Below, piece by piece: positions 1 through 9,846 of a stretch of DNA of 64,000 nucleotides (positions are counted from its first letter, which is position 1; each line of letters begins with the position of its first letter). Source of the stretch: Subtercola boreus (GTDB taxonomy: Bacteria; Actinomycetota; Actinomycetes; Actinomycetales; Microbacteriaceae). The notes below the pieces were generated by a model, which ran no database searches, was not told where the DNA came from, and saw nothing but the letters and a program-made list of their open reading frames with translations. Location of the stretch: the NCBI RefSeq assembly GCF_006716115.1, contig NZ_VFOO01000001.1, forward strand, positions 3,348,001 to 3,412,000, written 5' to 3'. The position numbers and the translations under genes are program-made.

Positions 1-635
1 GCCAGGAGACGGCTGACGCGCTCTCCGCCAAGCTGGCCGAGCGCGTGAAGCACCTGAAGATTGGTGCCTCGCTCGACGAGACCGCCGACTACGGCCCTCT
101 TGTCACCCAGGCGGCGGTGGACCGGGTCTCCGGCTACATCCAGACCGGCATCGACGAGGGCGCCACCCTTCTCGCCGACGGTCGCGGTTGGAGCGTCGAG
201 GGCTACGAGAACGGTTTCTACCTCGGCCCGACGCTGTTCGACAACGTGACCCCCGACATGACGATCTACCGCGAAGAGGTGTTCGGCCCCGTGCTGATCA
301 TCACCCGTGCGGCCACCTACGAAGACGCCATCGCCCTGCCGAGCACCCACGAGTTCGGCAACGGCGTCTCGATCTTCACCCGCGACGGCGACACCGCCCG
401 CGACTTCACCGCCCGCGTGAACGTGGGGATGGTAGGCGTCAACGTGCCGATTCCGGTGCCCATCGCGTACCACACGTTCGGCGGCTGGAAACGTTCCGGC
501 TTCGGCGACCTCAACCAGCACGGGCCCGATGCGTTCCGCTTCTACACCAAGACCAAGACGGTGACCTCGCGCTGGCCGTCGGGTATCAAGGAGGGTGCGA
601 GCTTCGTCATCCCGACGATGGGAGAGGGCCAGTGA
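1..635 (+). CDS. mmsA: Methylmalonate-semialdehyde dehydrogenase (acylating), 3' part
   Basis: C-terminal 210 residues of an aldehyde dehydrogenase that converts methylmalonate semialdehyde to propionyl-CoA at the end of valine degradation. The reading frame is open from base 3, so the gene begins upstream of the window and the catalytic cysteine is not in view. The late ALDH motifs YREEVFGPVL and FGGWKRSGFGD are present, and NVPIPVPIAYHTFGG is the arrangement typical of the MmsA subfamily. The stop overlaps the GTG of the next gene by four bases, so it heads a coupled valine-catabolism operon with the dehydrogenase, hydrolase and MmsB genes that follow. The family call is firm; the partial state is due to the window edge. 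Confidence 0.93.
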   Translation, partial: QETADALSAKLAERVKHLKIGASLDETADYGPLVTQAAVDRVSGYIQTGIDEGATLLADGRGWSVEGYENGFYLGPTLFDNVTPDMTIYREEVFGPVLIITRAATYEDAIALPSTHEFGNGVSIFTRDGDTARDFTARVNVGMVGVNVPIPVPIAYHTFGGWKRSGFGDLNQHGPDAFRFYTKTKTVTSRWPSGIKEGASFVIPTMGEGQ

Positions 636-1801
636 CCCTGCTCGCCGATGCGCCGGTGCCGGATGACCTGACCGACGACCAGCGCGACATCGTCGAGGCC
701 GTAAGGAACTTCGCTCGGGAGGCTCTGGCGCCGCACGCCGTGGAGTGGGACCAGGCGAAGCACTTCCCCATCGATGTGCTGCAGCAGGCCGGAGAGCTCG
801 GCCTCGGCGGTGTGTACGTGCGCGAAGACGTGGGCGGTTCGGCGCTCAGCCGGTTCGACGCCGTGCTGATCTTCGAGGAGCTCGCCCAGGGCGACACCAC
901 GATCGCGGCCTACATCTCGATCCACAACATGGTGGCGTGGATGATCGACAGCTACGGCAGCGACCAGATCCGTCAGCAGTGGCTGCCGGGCCTCTCCTCC
1001 CTCGAACTGCGGGGCAGCTACTGCCTCACCGAAGCGGGCGCGGGTTCGGATGCCGCGGCTCTCCGCACGACGGCCGTCGTCGACGGCGACAACTTCGTGC
1101 TGAACGGCGAGAAACTCTTCATCTCGGGTGCGGGTTCGTCGGCGGTGTACGTCGTGATGGCACGCACCGGGGGGCCCGGGCCGAAGGGCATCAGCGCCAT
1201 CCTGGTGCCGGCCGACACCCCCGGTGTCACCTTCGGCGCGAACGAGAAGAAGATGGGCTGGAACGCGCAACCCACAGCGGCCGTGTCGTTCGACAACGTG
1301 CGGGTTCCGAGATCCAATCTCCTCGGTGAAGAGGGCGGCGGGTTCACGATCGCGATGAAGGGGCTGAACGGCGGTCGGGTGAACATGGCGGCGTGCTCCC
1401 TCGGCGGGGCGCAGTGGGCCTACGACAAGGCCGTCGCCTACATGAGGGAACGCCAGACCTTCGGGCATCCGCTCTCCGACCAGCAGGCTCTCGTCTTCCG
1501 GCTGGCAGACATGCGCATCCAGCTGGAGGCGGCCCGCGGGCTGCTCCGGCGTGCCGCCCGGGCGCTCGATGCGGGGGCGCCCGACACGGTGGAGCTCTGC
1601 GCAATGGCCAAGAAGTTCGGCACCGATGTCGCGTTCACCGTTGCGAACCAGGCGCTGCAGCTGCACGGTGGGTATGGGTACCTCGCCGAGTACGGCCTCG
1701 AGAAGGTCGTGCGCGACCTGCGGGTGCACCAGATCCTGGAGGGCACGAACGAGATCATGAGCCTCATCGTCGGTCGATCGATCATTGCGGGAACCATATG
1801 A
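632..1801 (+). CDS. Isobutyryl-CoA dehydrogenase (acyl-CoA dehydrogenase family)
   Basis: A 389-residue FAD-dependent acyl-CoA dehydrogenase, the normal family length. The FAD and substrate motif SYCLTEAGAGSDAAAL lies near residue 130, and QILEGTNEIM near the C-terminus carries the catalytic-base glutamate position of the short-branched-chain group. The GTG start at 632 is chosen because it sits in a GTGA overlap with mmsA; an open frame continues upstream only inside mmsA. Sitting between mmsA, a 3-hydroxyisobutyryl-CoA hydrolase and mmsB, its most likely substrate is isobutyryl-CoA, giving methacrylyl-CoA. Activity on 2-methylbutyryl-CoA cannot be excluded from sequence. Confidence 0.9.
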   Translation: MTLLADAPVPDDLTDDQRDIVEAVRNFAREALAPHAVEWDQAKHFPIDVLQQAGELGLGGVYVREDVGGSALSRFDAVLIFEELAQGDTTIAAYISIHNMVAWMIDSYGSDQIRQQWLPGLSSLELRGSYCLTEAGAGSDAAALRTTAVVDGDNFVLNGEKLFISGAGSSAVYVVMARTGGPGPKGISAILVPADTPGVTFGANEKKMGWNAQPTAAVSFDNVRVPRSNLLGEEGGGFTIAMKGLNGGRVNMAACSLGGAQWAYDKAVAYMRERQTFGHPLSDQQALVFRLADMRIQLEAARGLLRRAARALDAGAPDTVELCAMAKKFGTDVAFTVANQALQLHGGYGYLAEYGLEKVVRDLRVHQILEGTNEIMSLIVGRSIIAGTI

Positions 1802-2847
1802 CAGGCGATGTTCCCGAAGCTGCGGCAGTCGAACCCGAGGTGGTGTTCAGCCGGCGCGGCCGGCTCGGCGAGATCGCTCTCAACCGCCCGCGCGCGATCA
1901 ATGCGCTGACGCACGGCATGGTGACGCTCATCCAGAACCAGCTCGACGAGTGGGCGGGCGATCCGGATGTCGCCACCGTCGTGCTCGTCGGGCGTGGTGA
2001 GCGCGGGCTCTGCGCGGGCGGCGACATCGTGTCGCTCTACCACGACGCGACCTCCGGCGACGGGGCCGCCTCCCTCGCGTTCTGGCGCGACGAATACGCC
2101 CTGAATGCTCTGATCGACGGGTTTCCGAAGCCCTACGTGGCGTTCATGGACGGCATCGTGCTGGGCGGCGGCATCGGGGTGTCCGCCCACGGCTCCCACC
2201 GGATCGTGACCGAACGTTCGAAGCTCGGGCTGCCGGAGACCGGCATCGGTTTCATTCCGGACGTCGGCGCCACGTGGCTGCTCGCACGGGCGCCCGGCAG
2301 GCTCGGCGCGCACCTGGCCCTCACCGCGGCATCCGTGCGCGCAGGAGACGCGATCGAGGTCGGCCTCGCCGACAGTTTCGTGCCGAGCGAACGGCTGCCC
2401 GACCTTCTGGTCGCCCTCGAGACGACCGATGCGGATGCCGCGATCGCCCTGTTCGCCGACACACCGCCCGACGCTGAGCTCGCGGCCGACCGGGGCTGGA
2501 TCGACGCGGCCTATGCGGCAGACACGGTGCCGGGCATCCTGGCGAACCTGCGGGCCGACCCGCAGAACGAGAAGGCACTCGCCACCGCCGACACGATCGA
2601 GCAGAAGTCGCCGATCGCCGTCGCCGTCACGCTCGAGTCGCTCGACCGGGTCGCCGCGCTGCCGGACCTCGAAGCGGCACTCGAGCAGGAGCTGCGCGTC
2701 TCGGCGCATGCTCTTCTGTCGCACGACTTCGCCGAAGGGGTGCGCGCCCAGGTGATCGACAAGGACCGCAACCCGCACTGGGAGCCGCGCTCAGCGAGCG
2801 ATGTCGGCCAGGCGCAGATCGACGCGTACTTCACTGCGGTCGGCTGA
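1798..2847 (+). CDS. 3-hydroxyisobutyryl-CoA hydrolase (crotonase fold)
   Basis: A 349-residue crotonase-superfamily protein, longer than enoyl-CoA hydratases as expected for the hydrolase group. Oxyanion-hole signatures CAGGDIVSLY and GIVLGGGIGVS are present, followed by LPETGIGFIPDVGATW with the active-site acidic residues, and the C-terminal helical extension ends in RNPHWEPRSASDV, a typical close for this subfamily. It releases CoA from 3-hydroxyisobutyryl-CoA so that MmsB can oxidise the free acid. The ATG overlaps the preceding stop (ATGA), so translation is coupled to the dehydrogenase. Confidence 0.9.
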   Translation: MTGDVPEAAAVEPEVVFSRRGRLGEIALNRPRAINALTHGMVTLIQNQLDEWAGDPDVATVVLVGRGERGLCAGGDIVSLYHDATSGDGAASLAFWRDEYALNALIDGFPKPYVAFMDGIVLGGGIGVSAHGSHRIVTERSKLGLPETGIGFIPDVGATWLLARAPGRLGAHLALTAASVRAGDAIEVGLADSFVPSERLPDLLVALETTDADAAIALFADTPPDAELAADRGWIDAAYAADTVPGILANLRADPQNEKALATADTIEQKSPIAVAVTLESLDRVAALPDLEAALEQELRVSAHALLSHDFAEGVRAQVIDKDRNPHWEPRSASDVGQAQIDAYFTAVG

Positions 2848-2903
2848 TCAGAACCATCCGAAACCCACGAACCACCAGAACCACCGGAATTACAGGGAGA
2901 GAC

Positions 2904-3818
2904 ATGCGGATCGCATTCATCGGGCTCGGCCACATGGGCGGACCCATGGCCATCAACCTCGCCAAGGGAGGCCACGACGTCGTGGGTTTCGACCTGGTGC
3001 AGGCCGCCACGGAACCGGCGCGTGCGGCGGGCGTGACGATCTCGGGATCGGCCGCAGAGGCCGTCGCCGGAGCCGAGGTCGTCATCACCATGCTGCCGGC
3101 CGGCCGGCACGTCATCTCGGCGTACTCGGGCACGCCGGAGGCGCCGGGCCTGCTGGCCAGCGCCGCACCCGGCACCCTCTTCATCGACTCGTCGACCATC
3201 GCCGTCGACGATGCGCGCCAGGCGCACGACCTCGCGCTCGCGGCAGGGCACAGGGCGATGGATGCGCCGGTCTCCGGCGGCACGGTCGGAGCCGAAGCCG
3301 GAACGCTGGCGTTCATGGTCGGCGGAACCGACGAGGACTTCGCTGTGGCCGAGCCGATCCTCGCCGTTATGGGGGGCCGGATCGTGCACTGCGGCGCATC
3401 GGGCCTCGGCCAGGCCGCGAAGGTCTGCAACAACCTCATCCTAGGCATCACGATGATCGGCGTCAGTGAGGCTTTCGTTCTGGGTGAGAAGCTCGGGCTG
3501 ACGAACCAGGCGCTGTTCGACGTGGCATCCAATGCCTCGGGGCAGTGCTGGGCACTCACCACCAACTGTCCCGTGCCGGGCCCCGTGTCGACCAGCCCCG
3601 CCAACCGCGACTACCAGCCGGGGTTCGCCGGCGCACTGATGGCGAAAGACCTCGGCCTCGCCGAACAGGCCATCACGTCGACCGGTGTGAGCGCAGAGAT
3701 CGGACTGCTCGCAGCGGAGATCTACCGGAGGTTCGCCGACGGAGCCGGAGCCGGTCTCGACTTCTCTGGCATCATCGAAGACATCCGCCGCACAAGCGAC
3801 CAGGGAGTTGCCGCATGA
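2904..3818 (+). CDS. mmsB: 3-hydroxyisobutyrate dehydrogenase
   Basis: A 304-residue beta-hydroxyacid dehydrogenase. The N-terminal dinucleotide motif [13 protein letters not shown] starts at about residue 7, the substrate-binding motif [16 protein letters not shown] is near residue 120, and [11 protein letters not shown] holds the catalytic lysine. It oxidises 3-hydroxyisobutyrate to methylmalonate semialdehyde, the substrate of MmsA. A good ribosome site (AGGGAGAG) lies before the ATG. The 56-base gap upstream is the only break in the operon and contains short ACCA-rich repeats but no obvious promoter. The stop overlaps the next start. Confidence 0.93.
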   Translation: MRIAFIGLGHMGGPMAINLAKGGHDVVGFDLVQAATEPARAAGVTISGSAAEAVAGAEVVITMLPAGRHVISAYSGTPEAPGLLASAAPGTLFIDSSTIAVDDARQAHDLALAAGHRAMDAPVSGGTVGAEAGTLAFMVGGTDEDFAVAEPILAVMGGRIVHCGASGLGQAAKVCNNLILGITMIGVSEAFVLGEKLGLTNQALFDVASNASGQCWALTTNCPVPGPVSTSPANRDYQPGFAGALMAKDLGLAEQAITSTGVSAEIGLLAAEIYRRFADGAGAGLDFSGIIEDIRRTSDQGVAA

Positions 3819-4591
3819 CCGACTATGAGAACATCCTCGTCGAGCGGAAGGGTCGCGTCGGCATCATCACGCTGAACCGACCCAAGGCGCTGAATGCGCT
3901 GAACGCCGCGCTGATGCGCGAGGTGGTCGTCGCTGCGCAGGAGTTCGACGCCGACCACGGCATCGGCGCGATCGTGATCACCGGCTCCGATCGGGCCTTC
4001 GCCGCCGGGGCCGACATCAAGGAGATGGCGACGCTCAGCTACCAGGAGGTCTACCTCGACGGGCTGTTCTCGGGCTGGAAGGCCTTCACCGAGCTGCGCA
4101 CCCCGGTCATCGCCGCTGTTGCGGGGTACGCGCTCGGCGGTGGCTGCGAGGTGGCGATGATGTGCGACATCCTGATCGCCGCAGACACAGCGAAGTTCGG
4201 CCAGCCGGAGATCAACCTGGGCGTCATCCCGGGCATGGGCGGCACGCAGCGGCTCATCCGCGCGATCGGCAAGGCGAAGGCGATGGACCTCATCCTGACC
4301 GGGCGCACGATGGGCGCGGAAGAGGCGGAACGGGCGGGTCTCGTGGCTCGCGTCGTGCCGGCGGCCGACCTGCTCGACACGGCCCTCGAGGTCGCAACCA
4401 CGATTGCGGCGAAGTCGCTGCCGGTCGCCTACGCGGCGAAGGAGTCGGTGCAGGTCGCGTTCGAGTCGACGCTCAGTGAGGGGCTCCGGTTCGAACGGAG
4501 CACCTTCCAGTCCCTCTTCGCGCTCGCCGACCAGAAGGAAGGCATGGCGGCGTTCACCGAGAAGCGGGATCCCCACTTCATCAACGGCTGA
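3815..4591 (+). CDS. Enoyl-CoA hydratase
   Basis: A 258-residue crotonase with [10 protein letters not shown] and [11 protein letters not shown] forming the oxyanion hole and [15 protein letters not shown] placing the catalytic glutamates, so it should be an active hydratase. It probably hydrates methacrylyl-CoA (valine pathway) and possibly other short enoyl-CoAs. The start at 3815 is in an ATGA overlap with mmsB and lacks a strong ribosome site of its own, in keeping with coupling. It is the last gene of the operon and is followed by a long perfect palindrome. Confidence 0.9.
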   Translation: MTDYENILVERKGRVGIITLNRPKALNALNAALMREVVVAAQEFDADHGIGAIVITGSDRAFAAGADIKEMATLSYQEVYLDGLFSGWKAFTELRTPVIAAVAGYALGGGCEVAMMCDILIAADTAKFGQPEINLGVIPGMGGTQRLIRAIGKAKAMDLILTGRTMGAEEAERAGLVARVVPAADLLDTALEVATTIAAKSLPVAYAAKESVQVAFESTLSEGLRFERSTFQSLFALADQKEGMAAFTEKRDPHFING

Positions 4592-4610
4592 CGCACCCCC
4601 CCCGGCTTGA

Positions 4611-4668
4611 TCGAGTGGGCGATTTGGGCCCCAACCTGCCGGTTTTGGGGCCCAAATCGCCCACTCGA
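4611..4668. terminator. Long perfect hairpin between convergent genes
   Basis: A 22-base perfect inverted repeat (4611-4632 with 4647-4668) around a 14-base loop. It lies between the convergent enoyl-CoA hydratase and MarR genes, so it can serve as a bidirectional terminator. There is no T-tract, which is common for hairpin terminators in high-GC actinobacteria. A mobile palindrome is the alternative reading. Confidence 0.65.
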
Positions 4669-4697
4669 ATGCAGGGGGGAGGGTGGGGGGAGGGGGG

Positions 4698-5234
4698 TCA
4701 GAGGGGGTCGGGGATGGTGGGGGGGTCGCCGAAGTCGCCGGCTTCGCGGCGGAAACGGGCAAGCACGCCCACCAGCGACGACAGGTCGTCGTCGGGCAAC
4801 CCGGGCTGGGAGAAGACCGCGGTGTTGAGGGCCTCGGTGGCGCGGTCGACCAACTCGCGACCGGCCCCGGTGAGCTGGAGCAGGGTGGCCCGCCCGTCGG
4901 TCGGATGAGCGGAACGCTCCACGAGCCGGTCGCGCTGCAGCCGGTCGACGGTGTTCGAGACGCTCGTCGGGTGCACCTGCAGCCGGGCCGTCGCGCTCGC
5001 CATCGGCAGGGTGCCGCCACGGGAGAACGCGAGCAGTCGCAGAAGCTCGAACCGGGCGAACGAGAGCCCGAACGGCTTCAGGGCGCCCTCGACGCGCGCG
5101 AGGACCAACTGCTGTGCGCGCATGATCGACGTCACCGCGGCCATGCCCCCCGCAGCATCCGCCCAGCCGTGCTCGAGCCACTGCCGTTTCGCCTCGGCGA
5201 TCGGATCGATCGGGAGAGGGGACGGGACGGGCAC
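4698..5234 (-). CDS. MarR-family transcriptional regulator
   Basis: A 178-residue winged-helix repressor. The HTH and wing span roughly residues 55-115, with LPMASATARLQVHPTSVSN as recognition helix region and DRLVERSAHPTDGRATLLQL as the wing. It is convergent with the valine operon and followed on the same strand by the thiolase gene, so its target may be either acyl-CoA operon or its own promoter. The first residues are proline-rich and a shorter start at a later Met is possible. The ligand is probably an acyl-CoA or organic acid, which is inference from context. Confidence 0.85.
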   Translation of the reverse strand: MPVPSPLPIDPIAEAKRQWLEHGWADAAGGMAAVTSIMRAQQLVLARVEGALKPFGLSFARFELLRLLAFSRGGTLPMASATARLQVHPTSVSNTVDRLQRDRLVERSAHPTDGRATLLQLTGAGRELVDRATEALNTAVFSQPGLPDDDLSSLVGVLARFRREAGDFGDPPTIPDPL

Positions 5235-5311
5235 AGGGACTTCCCTTCGGCAGGCGGCGGTGTGCCAAGATCCTACCGTCCCGCGTCTCCGCCCCCCTGC
5301 GCGCCGAAGGG

Positions 5312-6480
5312 TCAGACGGACTGGAGGATGATGGCGGAACCCTGGCCGCCGCCGCCGCAGATGCCGGTGGCACCGATCAGGCCGGGGCCCTCGGCCGCGA
5401 GACGCCGGGCGAGGTGGCCCACGATACGCGTGCCGGATGCTCCGACCGGGTGCCCGAGGGCGATGGCGCCGCCATGCGCGTTGACGATGGCGGGGTCGAC
5501 GCCGAGCTGGCGGGTGGAGTGCACAGCCACGGCCGCGAACGCCTCGTTGATCTCGACGGCCCGGAGCTCCGAGACGGTGTGGGGCGTCTTGGCGAGTGCC
5601 GCCCTGATGGCGTTCGACGGCTGGGCGTGCAGCGAGACATCCGGACCCGCGACGAAGGCGTGGGCGAGCACCCGGGCGAGGGGCTTGATGCCGCGGGCGG
5701 CCGCGGCGGCCTCGCTCATCAGCACGACAGCTGCCGCGCCATCCGTGATCTGCGAGGAGTTGCCGGCGGTGATGGTGCCGTCCGGGCTGAAGGCGGGGCG
5801 GAGGCCGCCGAGCGTCTCCACGGTCGTGTCTGCGCGCAGCCCGTCATCGGCCGAGACCACCGTGGGGCCCTTCCGGCCCGGCACGCTGAAGGGCTCGATC
5901 TCGCCGGCGAGGAAGTCGGCCGACGCGGCGAGGCGCTGGTGGGAGCCGGCCGCCCAACCGTCCTGGTCGGCGCGGTCGATCGAGAGGCCCGGGTTGCGCT
6001 CCTCGGTCGAGGCCCCCATCGACCGGTGCTCGAAGGCGTCGGTGAGGCCGTCGTGGTCCATCGTGTCGATGAGTTCGATGGCGCCGTAGCGCTGGCCGGC
6101 GCGCGACCCCGACCAGGCGTGCGGGGCGAGGGTCATCGACTCCTGCCCGACCGCGACGATGATGTCGGCCTCGCCCGCGTCGATGAGCCGCACCCCGGAG
6201 ACGATGGCTTCTGTGCCGGACAGGCACACGGCGTTCAGGGTGAGGGCGGGCACGCTGAACGGGATGCCCGCCGCCACGGCCGACTGGCGGGCGGGGTTCT
6301 GGCCGGCCCCGCCCTGGAGCACCTGGCCGGCGTGGACGAACTCGACGTCCTCGCCCGTGAGGCCCGCCCGGGAGAGCGCGGCGCGGATGGCCGCGGCTCC
6401 GAGCTCCGTCGCCGGAACGGTGGCGAACTGCCCGTTGAACTTCACGAACGGGGTGCGGGCGTAGCTGACGATCACGGTGC

Positions 6481-6484
<4 letters not shown>
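5312..6484 (-). CDS. Acetyl-CoA C-acyltransferase (thiolase)
   Basis: A 390-residue thiolase II. The nucleophile lies in [13 protein letters not shown] (about residue 88), the base histidine in [16 protein letters not shown] and the second cysteine in [11 protein letters not shown], so all three catalytic elements are present. It cleaves acetoacetyl-CoA (or 3-ketoacyl-CoA) to acetyl-CoA. It lacks the PcaF-type signatures, which argues against a beta-ketoadipate role. The ATG at 6484 overlaps the stop of the CoA-transferase B gene by four bases, so it is the third gene of a scoA-scoB-thiolase operon. A longer open frame to 6781 is only the shadow of that gene. Confidence 0.92.
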
Positions 6485-7251
<767 letters not shown>

Positions 7252-7303
7252 GGTGCTCTCCTTGTTTCTGTCTGTCTCGGGGTCTCGGCGTCTCGGGTGC
7301 GTC

Positions 7304-8017
7304 TCAGGCGAGCGCGGCCGCGGCGCGCGGACGGGTCGTGCGCTGTTCGATGACCTTCTCGCGCGGCACCGCGGTCACGAGGCGCTGCACGAAGATGCCG
7401 GGAGTGATCACCGCGTTCGGGTCGAGGTAGCCGTCGACGATCTGCTCCGCCTCCGCGATCGTGAGCCGGCCGGCGGTGGCGACGAGCGGGTTGAAGTTGC
7501 GAGCGGTGTTCCGGTAGACGAGGTTTCCCGCCGCGTCGGCGCGCCAGGCGTGCACGAGCGCCACGTCGGCGACGATGCCCCGTTCGAGGAGGTAGGTCTC
7601 GCCGTCGAACTCGGCGAGCGGCTTGCCCTCGGCCACGGGTGTGCCGACCCCGGTCTTCGTGTAGAAGCCGGCAATGCCCGCCCCGCCGGCTCGGAGGCGC
7701 TCGGCGAGGGTGCCCTGAGGGGCGAACTCCACCTCGAGCTCGCCGCTCAGGTACTGCTCGGCGAACAGCTTGTTCTCGCCCACGTACGACGCGATCACCT
7801 TCGCGACCTGCCGGTTCTCGAGCAGGATGCCGAGCCCCTGGCCGTCGATGCCCATGTTGTTCGACACGATGGTGAGGTTCCTGGCGCCGGTGTCGCGGAG
7901 CGCCTCGATGAGGTCGGTCGGGTTGCCGGAGAGGCCGAACCCGCCGACGGCGATGGTCGCTCCGTCGGTCACCGTCTCGGCGAGGGCCTCGCGGGCGCTG
8001 GTGAAAAGTCTGGACAT
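7304..8017 (-). CDS. 3-oxoacid CoA-transferase subunit A
   Basis: A 237-residue alpha subunit. The CoA-transferase signature [16 protein letters not shown] starts near residue 26 and [17 protein letters not shown] is conserved. The start at 8017 is preceded by AAGGAG at good spacing; an upstream in-frame extension to 8140 has no ribosome site and unlike composition. It is the promoter-proximal gene of the A-B-thiolase operon, 52 bases ahead of subunit B, and is divergent from an IclR regulator that likely controls it. Confidence 0.9.
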   Translation of the reverse strand: MSRLFTSAREALAETVTDGATIAVGGFGLSGNPTDLIEALRDTGARNLTIVSNNMGIDGQGLGILLENRQVAKVIASYVGENKLFAEQYLSGELEVEFAPQGTLAERLRAGGAGIAGFYTKTGVGTPVAEGKPLAEFDGETYLLERGIVADVALVHAWRADAAGNLVYRNTARNFNPLVATAGRLTIAEAEQIVDGYLDPNAVITPGIFVQRLVTAVPREKVIEQRTTRPRAAAALA

Positions 8018-8154
8018 GACACTCCTTCGGGCCGCACCGTGTCCACGTCGTGATCTGTGGGCCGGTTCGCATCCGACGGTACGGGCGCTCGCGCGCCGTG
8101 TCAAAGGTCCGGACTGACTCACACCGCGACATCCTCGCACTCTGATCGTTCGGC

Positions 8155-8178
8155 TGTCATATGCTCACAATATGGACA
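8155..8178. promoter_or_regulatory. Candidate IclR operator in divergent promoter region
   Basis: Imperfect dyad TGTCATAT ... ATATGGACA in the 170-base gap between the CoA-transferase operon and the IclR gene. It sits just before the chosen IclR start and is much richer in A+T than its surroundings. Position and symmetry fit autoregulation plus control of the divergent operon, but the assignment is inference. Confidence 0.4.
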
Positions 8179-8187
8179 AGAGGGTGG

Positions 8188-8988
8188 ATGATCGTGGCTG
8201 AGCCCGTGCGCGGGGCCCAGCTGGTCTCGCGGGTGAGCCGCATCCTGAAGGCCGTCTCCGAGCATCCGGACGGCCTCACGGCCGCGGCTGCCGCCCACGC
8301 CACCGGGTTCACCCGGCCGACCACCTACCGGCTGCTCGCCTCGCTCGCCGCCGAGGGGTTCATCGACCACGACACGGCTCGCGGCCGCTGGTTCCTCGGG
8401 CCCGAGCTCTACCTGCTCGGCTCGCTTGCGGCCGACCGCTACGACATCACCGCTGCCGCGCGGGACAGCGTGCGCCGCCTCGCGAAGGAGACCGGCGAGA
8501 GCGCCTTCTTCTCCACCCGCCGCGGTACAGAGACCGTCTGCCTGCTGCGCGAGGAGGGCAGCTTTCCCGTGCGGTCGTTCGTGCTCTACGAGGGCGCGAG
8601 GTTCCCGCTGGGCGTGGCGTCGGCGGGGCTGGCGATCCTGTCGTTCCTCGGCGAGGACGAGGTCGAGACCTACCTCGCCGGGGCCGATCTGGTTGAGCGC
8701 TGGGGGCCCGCGCACTCCACGCCCGCACTGCGGCAGCGCATCGAAGAGACGCGCGAGCGGGGGTACGCCGTCAACCCCGGGCTGATCCTCGAAGGCAGCT
8801 GGGGCATGGGCGCCACCGTGTTCGACGCCGCCGGCCGGCCGGCGTGGGCCCTCTCGCTCACAGGGATCGAGTCGCGTTTCCGGGCCGAACGTCAGCCCGA
8901 GCTCGGCCAGCTGCTGCTCGACCACGCCCACGAGGTGGGCGTGCGACTGGCCGCGGAGCGGACGGCGGGCGGGCCGCGTCGGCCGTAG
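8188..8988 (+). CDS. IclR-family transcriptional regulator
   Basis: About 266 residues. The N-terminal winged helix (LVSRVSRILKAVSEHPDGL then GFTRPTTYRLLASLAAEGF) is followed by the IclR effector domain with FPLGVASAGLAILSFLGE and RGYAVNPGLILEGSWGMGATV. The ATG at 8188 has AGAGGG just upstream and is preferred over an in-frame ATG at 8161 that has no ribosome site and would cover the candidate operator. It is divergent from the ketone-body operon and most likely regulates it in response to a small organic acid. Confidence 0.88.
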   Translation: MIVAEPVRGAQLVSRVSRILKAVSEHPDGLTAAAAAHATGFTRPTTYRLLASLAAEGFIDHDTARGRWFLGPELYLLGSLAADRYDITAAARDSVRRLAKETGESAFFSTRRGTETVCLLREEGSFPVRSFVLYEGARFPLGVASAGLAILSFLGEDEVETYLAGADLVERWGPAHSTPALRQRIEETRERGYAVNPGLILEGSWGMGATVFDAAGRPAWALSLTGIESRFRAERQPELGQLLLDHAHEVGVRLAAERTAGGPRRP

Positions 8989-8997
8989 CGCCGGGGG

Positions 8998-9690
8998 TCA
9001 GGCCGTGACAGGTCTCCTCGCGAGGATGTTTGGGATCGGCGACGTGCTGACGAACCATTCCGCCGTCGACATGTCGATGTCCTCGAGAACGGTGTGCATG
9101 TTCTTCCACTTCGCCTCGAGGTTCACAGCGAAAACAGGCTCGAGATGCGCTATTCGATTCCTCAGCCTGTATACGCTTTCCACCGCGTCGACCAGCTGTC
9201 CGACGGGGCGGACCAGGTTCGGGAAGGCGTGCCTGGTGCAGTTCTGCCAGAGCACCGCCTTACCGGGATCGGTTCGACTGGGAAGCAGAAACCGCCACGT
9301 TCCCAGAGATGTCTGGGCGACGATGTCATCGTGATTGATGTTGCGACTCTTGCCAGTTGCTTTGAGTGCGACTGCCGCCCTCTCCCTGGCCGCGCCGAGA
9401 TCGCCCCCAATCAGACGAACCAGAAGATCAGAAGGACGCTTGCACCATTCGCTGTCGAAGCGATGGCCTCCGTTGTCGGATTGGGTAGCGTTCCAGATGC
9501 GGAGCTGAACATCTACAGAGTTGCGCAAGGCGATCTCAAAGACATGGAGACCCTGGTAGAAGGCGCCCGCGATGGCCATGTTCCAGCGGTACAGCGCGAG
9601 TGCATTCTTGCGGTGGTCGCCCGTCTCCGTGAGGTAGGGGCGCATCCGCGCAGCGCTGAGGAGACGGTACAGGTCGGAATCCGAACGCAT
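8998..9690 (-). CDS. AbiF-like abortive-infection HEPN protein
   Basis: A 230-residue Abi-like protein. The N-terminal helical part (NALALYRWNMAIAGAF, then VFEIALRNSVDVQL) and the C-terminal R-x4-H motif RNRIAH followed by LEP (R177 to H182) are the pattern of the Abi_2/AbiF HEPN ribonuclease family. The R-x4-H pair is the catalytic signature of HEPN RNases. Start ATG at 9690 is chosen because the region upstream has RNA-like structure; the open frame continues to 9840 but that part reads like non-coding sequence. The gene is lower in GC than its neighbours and lies alone between an IclR and a TetR gene, which suggests acquisition as a defence module. Phage-defence function is known for some family members; here it is inferred. 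Confidence 0.75.
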   Translation of the reverse strand: MRSDSDLYRLLSAARMRPYLTETGDHRKNALALYRWNMAIAGAFYQGLHVFEIALRNSVDVQLRIWNATQSDNGGHRFDSEWCKRPSDLLVRLIGGDLGAARERAAVALKATGKSRNINHDDIVAQTSLGTWRFLLPSRTDPGKAVLWQNCTRHAFPNLVRPVGQLVDAVESVYRLRNRIAHLEPVFAVNLEAKWKNMHTVLEDIDMSTAEWFVSTSPIPNILARRPVTA

Positions 9691-9704
9691 GGCCCGCGGT
9701 TCGC

Positions 9705-9835
9705 TGGAGATTGAGATGTGGTGCTCCCGGAGGTAACATTGAGGGGAAGACAGGATTTGTTTCCTGTTGTCGACTACCTGGAGTCCGGCGGTTTTCACCG
9801 TCGGGCTCTTTGTCTTTTCCTCACTTATTGTGCCA
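9705..9835 (-). ncRNA. Candidate abiF-type structured RNA upstream of the Abi gene
   Basis: Read on the minus strand, this A-rich leader holds a hairpin with stem CCGACGGT/ACCGCCGG closed on a GAAA tetraloop (about 9783-9805), then a second hairpin ACAGGA/TCCTGT with loop AACAAA (about 9749-9768). A possible -10 (ACAATA) precedes it. A conserved RNA motif named abiF is known upstream of genes of this protein family in Actinomycetota and Firmicutes. I cannot align to that model here, so the identity is a proposal. Confidence 0.45.
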
Positions 9836-9846
9836 CGCACGGCTGG

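Noticed and set aside
542-1729. 395-residue minus-strand open frame
   Set aside because: It is antisense to the acyl-CoA dehydrogenase, rich in His/Arg/Gly, and matches no family. High GC makes such long shadows common.
1438-2778. 446-residue minus-strand open frame
   Set aside because: Antisense to the hydroxyisobutyryl-CoA hydrolase and acyl-CoA dehydrogenase; composition is that of a shadow frame.
9691-9840. N-terminal extension of the Abi protein
   Set aside because: The stretch folds into strong hairpins, lacks codon bias and adds residues not expected in the family; an RNA is more likely.
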